In this document: piece by piece, positions 60,560-64,000 of the stretch
Numbering within the stretch: position 1 is the stretch's first letter
Layout: every line of letters begins with the position of its first letter
Source of the DNA: JAWLFI01 sp964525165
GTDB lineage: Bacteria > Bacteroidota > Bacteroidia > Chitinophagales > Saprospiraceae
Assembly (NCBI GenBank): GCA_964525165.1
Contig: CAZGGG010000007.1
Location: 12,089 to 76,088 of the forward strand
DNA: 64,000 bases
Direction: 5' to 3'
Translations under genes and position numbers: made by a program
The notes under the pieces: model-generated
The model's database searches: none
The model's input: only the letters and a program-made list of their open reading frames with translations
What the model was told of the DNA's origin: nothing

Positions 60560-62479
60560 ATGAATCAAAAGATGAATACGAGTATAAAAATTATTTTGGG
60601 CACGCTTATTATGCTCACACTAGGGTGTGCAAGAAGTTTCGATGAATTGGAAGAAGCTAGTTTTCCGACAAATCCTATCGTCTTTGATGATGCTTTTAGT
60701 GGCGGCTTGGCTTATAGTGCTTTTGGGGGTTCAGATGTGACTGCATTTGATGTGGATGATGAAGTTGTATTTGATGGGACCACTTCTATGAAATTTGCAG
60801 TTCCGGACGCCGGTGCTCCTGAAGGAGCATTCGCAGGTGGTGTCTTTTTTGACCCGGGAGGGAGAAATTTGTCTGAATATACAGCTCTTACTTTTTGGGC
60901 CCGGGCATCCAAGTCTGCTGTCATTGATGTGATCGGTTTTGGTGATGAGGTTTCAGAAAATCCGACGCTAGCCTCCATTCAGGGAGTAGCTGTCAACACA
61001 AATTGGAAGAAATACTTTATTCCTATTCCGGATGCTTCTAAGTTGACACGCACCAATGGTCTATTATTTGTGTCTGAAGGTCCGGAAGAGGGACAAGGGT
61101 ATACATTTTGGTTAGATGAGGTCAAATTTGAAAATCTGGGTACCATTTCGCAACCCAGCCCCTTTATATACGATGGGGTCGATGAGGGCATAACATCTTT
61201 TATAGGAGTTAATTTACAAGTATCAGGCTTAGGCTTTAGTGCCAATTTACCCTCAGGGGTAGACCAAAGGGTAAGTTGTGAAGTAACTTATTTTGATTTT
61301 CAGACGAGCAATCCTGCAGTGGCTACAGTAGATGAAAATGGTTCGATACAAGTTGTCGGAGCGGGACAAGCAGTGATTACTGCTACTTTGAATGGCCTCG
61401 AAGCGACAGGGTCTTTGACCATAAATTCTTTGGGAGATTTTACTCCTGCACCAAATCCAACCAGGGCTCCTGAGGATGTGATTTCTGTTTTTTCGGATGC
61501 CTATGAAAATGTGCCGGTAGATTATTATAATGGCTTTTTCAATGATGACGGTCAAACCACACAAGGAGGGACGGGCCCCGGAGGAGCTGACCTAATCGTA
61601 AATGGAAATGGAGTCATCAATTATACTGAATTGAATTTTGTGGGCATAGGTGCCTTTCAAAATGTGAGCTCTATTGATGCCAGCCCTATGACCCATTTGC
61701 ATGTGGATATCAATGTTAATGAGGAAATTCAAGGAAGTGATTTTATTAATTTACAATTGATCAACTCTGTGGGTAGTGGGGAAACTTCGGGCTCATTCAG
61801 AATTAGTGCCAATCAATTGCAAAGGAATGAATGGGCAAGTTTTGATATTCCACTTGAGAGCTTCGCTGGCTTAGGGAGTCGTTCGGAAATTGGGTTAATA
61901 TTCTTTGTTTCCGATGGTACCATAAGAAATATTTTTGTGGATAACCTTTATTTCTATTCTGAGGATGGAATGGGCAATAATGAGCCTACTCAAGCAGCTC
62001 CCACTCCTACGTTTCCGGCTTCTAACGTGATTTCCTTATTCAGTGACGCTTACAATGATGTTACCGTGGATACCTGGAGAACAGATTGGAGTGCTGCGAA
62101 TTTTGAAGATACCAATGTAGCAGGCAATGCGGTAAAGAAGTATTCAGCGCTAGACTTTGTTGGTGTAGAAACCATAGCGAATCAGATTGACGCGACCTCT
62201 ATGACTCACTTCCATATCGATGTTTGGTCTCCTGATTGTAGCTTTTTTGCGATCGTGCTAGTAGATTTTGGCGCAGACGGTGCTTTTGGTGGGGGCGATG
62301 ATGTAGAACATAGATTGGAATTTACTTCACCGGCTCAAGGGGAATGGATTACTTACGACATTCCTTTGAGTGATTTCACAGGACTTACGACTAGAGCCAA
62401 TATGGCTCAGTATATTTTCGTGGGCCAACCGAGTGGCGCATCGACCATTTACGTTGACAACATATTCTTCCATAATTAA
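60560..62479 (+). CDS. surface glycan-binding lipoprotein
   Basis: A 639-residue lipoprotein (lipobox LTLGC, Cys23). Domains in order: a carbohydrate-binding-like beta domain (about 35-205, ending FWLDEVKFENL), a Big_2 Ig-like domain (about 215-305; NPAVATVDENGSIQVVGAGQA), then two copies of a ~155-residue module, each opening with VISxFSDAY and closing with IFVDNLYFY or IYVDNIFFHN. This module occurs in Bacteroidota laminarin-locus proteins and GH16 enzymes. No catalytic residues seen; it should bind glucan at the cell surface. ATG at 60560, 2 bp after the previous stop; a second ATG at 60572 is possible. Confidence 0.82.
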   Translation: MNQKMNTSIKIILGTLIMLTLGCARSFDELEEASFPTNPIVFDDAFSGGLAYSAFGGSDVTAFDVDDEVVFDGTTSMKFAVPDAGAPEGAFAGGVFFDPGGRNLSEYTALTFWARASKSAVIDVIGFGDEVSENPTLASIQGVAVNTNWKKYFIPIPDASKLTRTNGLLFVSEGPEEGQGYTFWLDEVKFENLGTISQPSPFIYDGVDEGITSFIGVNLQVSGLGFSANLPSGVDQRVSCEVTYFDFQTSNPAVATVDENGSIQVVGAGQAVITATLNGLEATGSLTINSLGDFTPAPNPTRAPEDVISVFSDAYENVPVDYYNGFFNDDGQTTQGGTGPGGADLIVNGNGVINYTELNFVGIGAFQNVSSIDASPMTHLHVDINVNEEIQGSDFINLQLINSVGSGETSGSFRISANQLQRNEWASFDIPLESFAGLGSRSEIGLIFFVSDGTIRNIFVDNLYFYSEDGMGNNEPTQAAPTPTFPASNVISLFSDAYNDVTVDTWRTDWSAANFEDTNVAGNAVKKYSALDFVGVETIANQIDATSMTHFHIDVWSPDCSFFAIVLVDFGADGAFGGGDDVEHRLEFTSPAQGEWITYDIPLSDFTGLTTRANMAQYIFVGQPSGASTIYVDNIFFHN

Positions 62480-62489
62480 TAGAAACACA

Positions 62490-63350
62490 ATGAGACATAA
62501 TCATAAATCATTTTTAGCAATTCACATAACTCGGCAAGCTTCCTATTTGCTAGCCTCCATCATGGTTCTAGGCTTATTTAGCTGTGACATCGAGCCTGAG
62601 CAAGATGTACCTGATCGGCAATGGCAATTGGTATGGAGTGACGAATTTGATGGAGAAGAAGGGAGTCAGCCGGACACGAATAATTGGGCCTATGATATAG
62701 GTCAAGGTATGGATGGTTGGGGCAACCAAGAGTTTCAGACTTATACAGATAGACCTGAGAACGTATATTTAGATGGACAAGGAAATTTAGTGATTCAGGC
62801 GATTCGAGAAAATTTTGCAGGAGCATCCTTCTCTTCAGGGAGGATTAAAACCCAAGGCAAATTCAGCCAGACTTACGGAAGATTTGAGGCAAGAATCGTC
62901 ACCCCCTATGGTCCCGGGATTTGGCCGGCATTTTGGATGTTGGGCGATAATATCGAAGAAGTCAGCTGGCCACAGTGTGGTGAAATTGATATTATGGAGC
63001 TAAAAGGTAACCAGCCGAATATCTTGTATGGAAGCGTACATGGTCCGGGCTATTCCGCAGGGAATGCCATCACCGCTAGCTTGAGCTTGTTAAATGACCG
63101 CTTCGATAATGATTATCACGTGTTTGCCGTAGAATGGGGTGAGGATTATATGGATTTTTTCATGGATGATCAGTGGTATCAATCTTTGAGTCCTGAAGAT
63201 CTTCCCGGTGAATGGGTTTTTAACCAAGACTTCTTTTTGCTGCTTAACGTGGCCGTAGGAGGAACTTTTGTTGGCTTCCCTACCGCGGAAACACCCTTCC
63301 CTCAGCAAATGATTGTAGATTACGTACGAGTATATGAGCAAATACAATAG
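62490..63350 (+). CDS. GH16 endo-beta-1,3-glucanase (laminarinase) lipoprotein
   Basis: A 286-residue lipoprotein (lipobox GLFSC, Cys32) with one GH16 domain. The catalytic signature is CGEIDIMEL, with Glu165 nucleophile, Asp167 and acid/base Glu170; the ExDxME form is typical of beta-1,3-glucanases. Supporting blocks: WQLVWSDEFDG, NWAYDIGQG, GWGNQEFQTYTDRPENV, RFEARIVTPYGPGIWPAFWMLG, HVFAVEWGEDYMDFFMDD and FLLLNVAVGGTFVG. It should cut laminarin at the cell surface. ATG at 62490 begins a normal lipoprotein leader, 10 bp after the binding-protein stop. Confidence 0.93.
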   Translation: MRHNHKSFLAIHITRQASYLLASIMVLGLFSCDIEPEQDVPDRQWQLVWSDEFDGEEGSQPDTNNWAYDIGQGMDGWGNQEFQTYTDRPENVYLDGQGNLVIQAIRENFAGASFSSGRIKTQGKFSQTYGRFEARIVTPYGPGIWPAFWMLGDNIEEVSWPQCGEIDIMELKGNQPNILYGSVHGPGYSAGNAITASLSLLNDRFDNDYHVFAVEWGEDYMDFFMDDQWYQSLSPEDLPGEWVFNQDFFLLLNVAVGGTFVGFPTAETPFPQQMIVDYVRVYEQIQ

Positions 63351-63399
63351 AAATATCTGTTTCTAGCGCTACCTTATTCAGCAGAACCAAAACTGATAT

Positions 63400-64000
63400 A
63401 TGAGTGAAACTTTACAAACCATTGATCCTGAAAGATTGACAGAGCCCCGCTTGAGTGAGCATATCATTGATGGCGTTCGCTATTTTAAAATATCAGGGAG
63501 TAATTTGATGCCCCCCTTTTTTATGAGCATTGTCAGTAGTTCTGATCATTGGATGTTCATTTCTAGTAACGGCGGTTTGACTGCAGGACGGAAAAATAGT
63601 GATCAGGCACTTTTCCCTTATGAAACCGATGATAAAATAGTTCGTCATACGAATTATAATGGCCCTAAAACTATTGTCAGAATTAGCGAAGGAGAAGAGG
63701 TACTCTTGTGGGAGCCATTTGCTTCAGAACTCACAGAGGATCACATCATCAGAAACATATATAAAAGCAAGTTTGGGGACTCAATAATATTTGAAGAAAT
63801 TAACAGCAGGCTGGAATTATCCTTTTCATATCAGTGGTCAAGCAGTCATGAATATGGATTTGTCCGAAAGGCAAAATTGAAAAATACGGCGAGTCGAGAG
63901 CGGGAATTGCAAGTTCTTGATGGCTTCGAAAATATTTTACCATACGGAGTAGGCCAGGAGCTTCAAACCCGCTCCAGTAATTTATCAGATGCCTATAAAA
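63400..64000 (+). CDS. cytosolic glycan-active protein, possibly glucan phosphorylase, 5' part
   Basis: Open at the right edge; 200 residues visible from ATG 63400, 49 bp after the GH16 stop. No signal peptide. The N-terminus (GVRYFKISGSNLMPPFFMS, WMFISSNGGLTAGRKNSDQALFPYETDDKI) looks like the N-terminal beta-sandwich of large cellobiose-phosphorylase-like (GH94/GH149-type) proteins, which cut beta-glucooligosaccharides with phosphate in the cytosol. That would suit the laminarin operon, but the catalytic domain is outside the window, so this is a tentative call. Confidence 0.5.
   Translation, partial: MSETLQTIDPERLTEPRLSEHIIDGVRYFKISGSNLMPPFFMSIVSSSDHWMFISSNGGLTAGRKNSDQALFPYETDDKIVRHTNYNGPKTIVRISEGEEVLLWEPFASELTEDHIIRNIYKSKFGDSIIFEEINSRLELSFSYQWSSSHEYGFVRKAKLKNTASRERELQVLDGFENILPYGVGQELQTRSSNLSDAYK

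Noticed and set aside
62370..62489. N-terminal extension of the GH16 protein
   Set aside because: The 40 extra residues overlap the end of the binding-protein gene and would bury the lipoprotein leader that begins at 62490.
1..64000. CRISPR arrays, tRNA/rRNA genes, insertion sequences, prophage
   Set aside because: No regularly spaced repeats, cloverleaf sequences, transposase motifs or phage structural genes were seen on either strand; a tRNA scan and repeat search were not run.

Overview
The window is 64 kb of a Bacteroidota chromosome, probably a Saprospiria-type organism (class not certain). Supporting signs are a SusD-like lipoprotein, type IX secretion (T9SS) C-terminal sorting domains on two secreted enzymes, Bacteroidota-style promoters (TTG, about 19 bp, TAnnTTTG), lipoboxes on many short lipoproteins, Bacteroidota-type outer-membrane barrels, and almost no Shine-Dalgarno signals. 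No tRNA, rRNA, CRISPR array, insertion sequence or phage gene was recognised. One run of ten Ns (48283-48292) interrupts a gene.

Layout. 1-3000: 3' end of a susD-like gene, then the yceD-like/rpmF ribosomal unit, a RidA deaminase and a secreted thioredoxin. 3000-11200 (minus strand): a membrane di-haem cytochrome c, a small membrane protein, a Cys/Met-metabolism PLP enzyme, a T9SS-exported M1 aminopeptidase and a VPS10/BNR propeller protein. 11300-25500: an outer-membrane barrel receptor-like protein, a 1891-residue sensor with about twelve PAS domains and no ATPase domain, a cytochrome c peroxidase, a hemolysin III homologue, and a FIST sensor translationally coupled to a hybrid histidine kinase. 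25500-38100: trpS, then an alpha-glucan block. In it, a cytosolic GH31 glucosidase and a CBM48 protein are divergent around a symmetric promoter, and glgE, a maltokinase gene and glgB are tightly packed, giving the GlgE route from maltose to glycogen-type glucan. 39500-43750: a SET-domain protein, gyrB, tsaE and alanine dehydrogenase.

43700-54000 is the most unusual region. A membrane-anchored TPR-CHAT protease gene starts one base after ald. Converging on it is a minus-strand series: papain-like lipoprotein protease, ECF sigma factor, TPR-bearing anti-sigma-like protein, outer-membrane barrel, double zinc-ribbon protein, and a MotB/ExbD-like plus MotA/ExbB-like proton-channel pair. The MotB-like partner carries a beta-sandwich-like domain instead of a peptidoglycan-binding domain. 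I know of no described system with this composition.

54000-64000: a DUF3817 protein, an MbnP-like lipoprotein and glycyl-tRNA synthetase. After a 511-bp AT-rich regulatory gap comes an operon that looks dedicated to beta-1,3-glucan (laminarin): a clan GH-A glycosidase apparently fused to an outer-membrane beta-barrel, a surface glycan-binding lipoprotein with a duplicated module, a GH16 laminarinase, and the start of a cytosolic protein that may be a glucan phosphorylase.

All function calls rest on reading motifs and architecture by eye. No database search was run.
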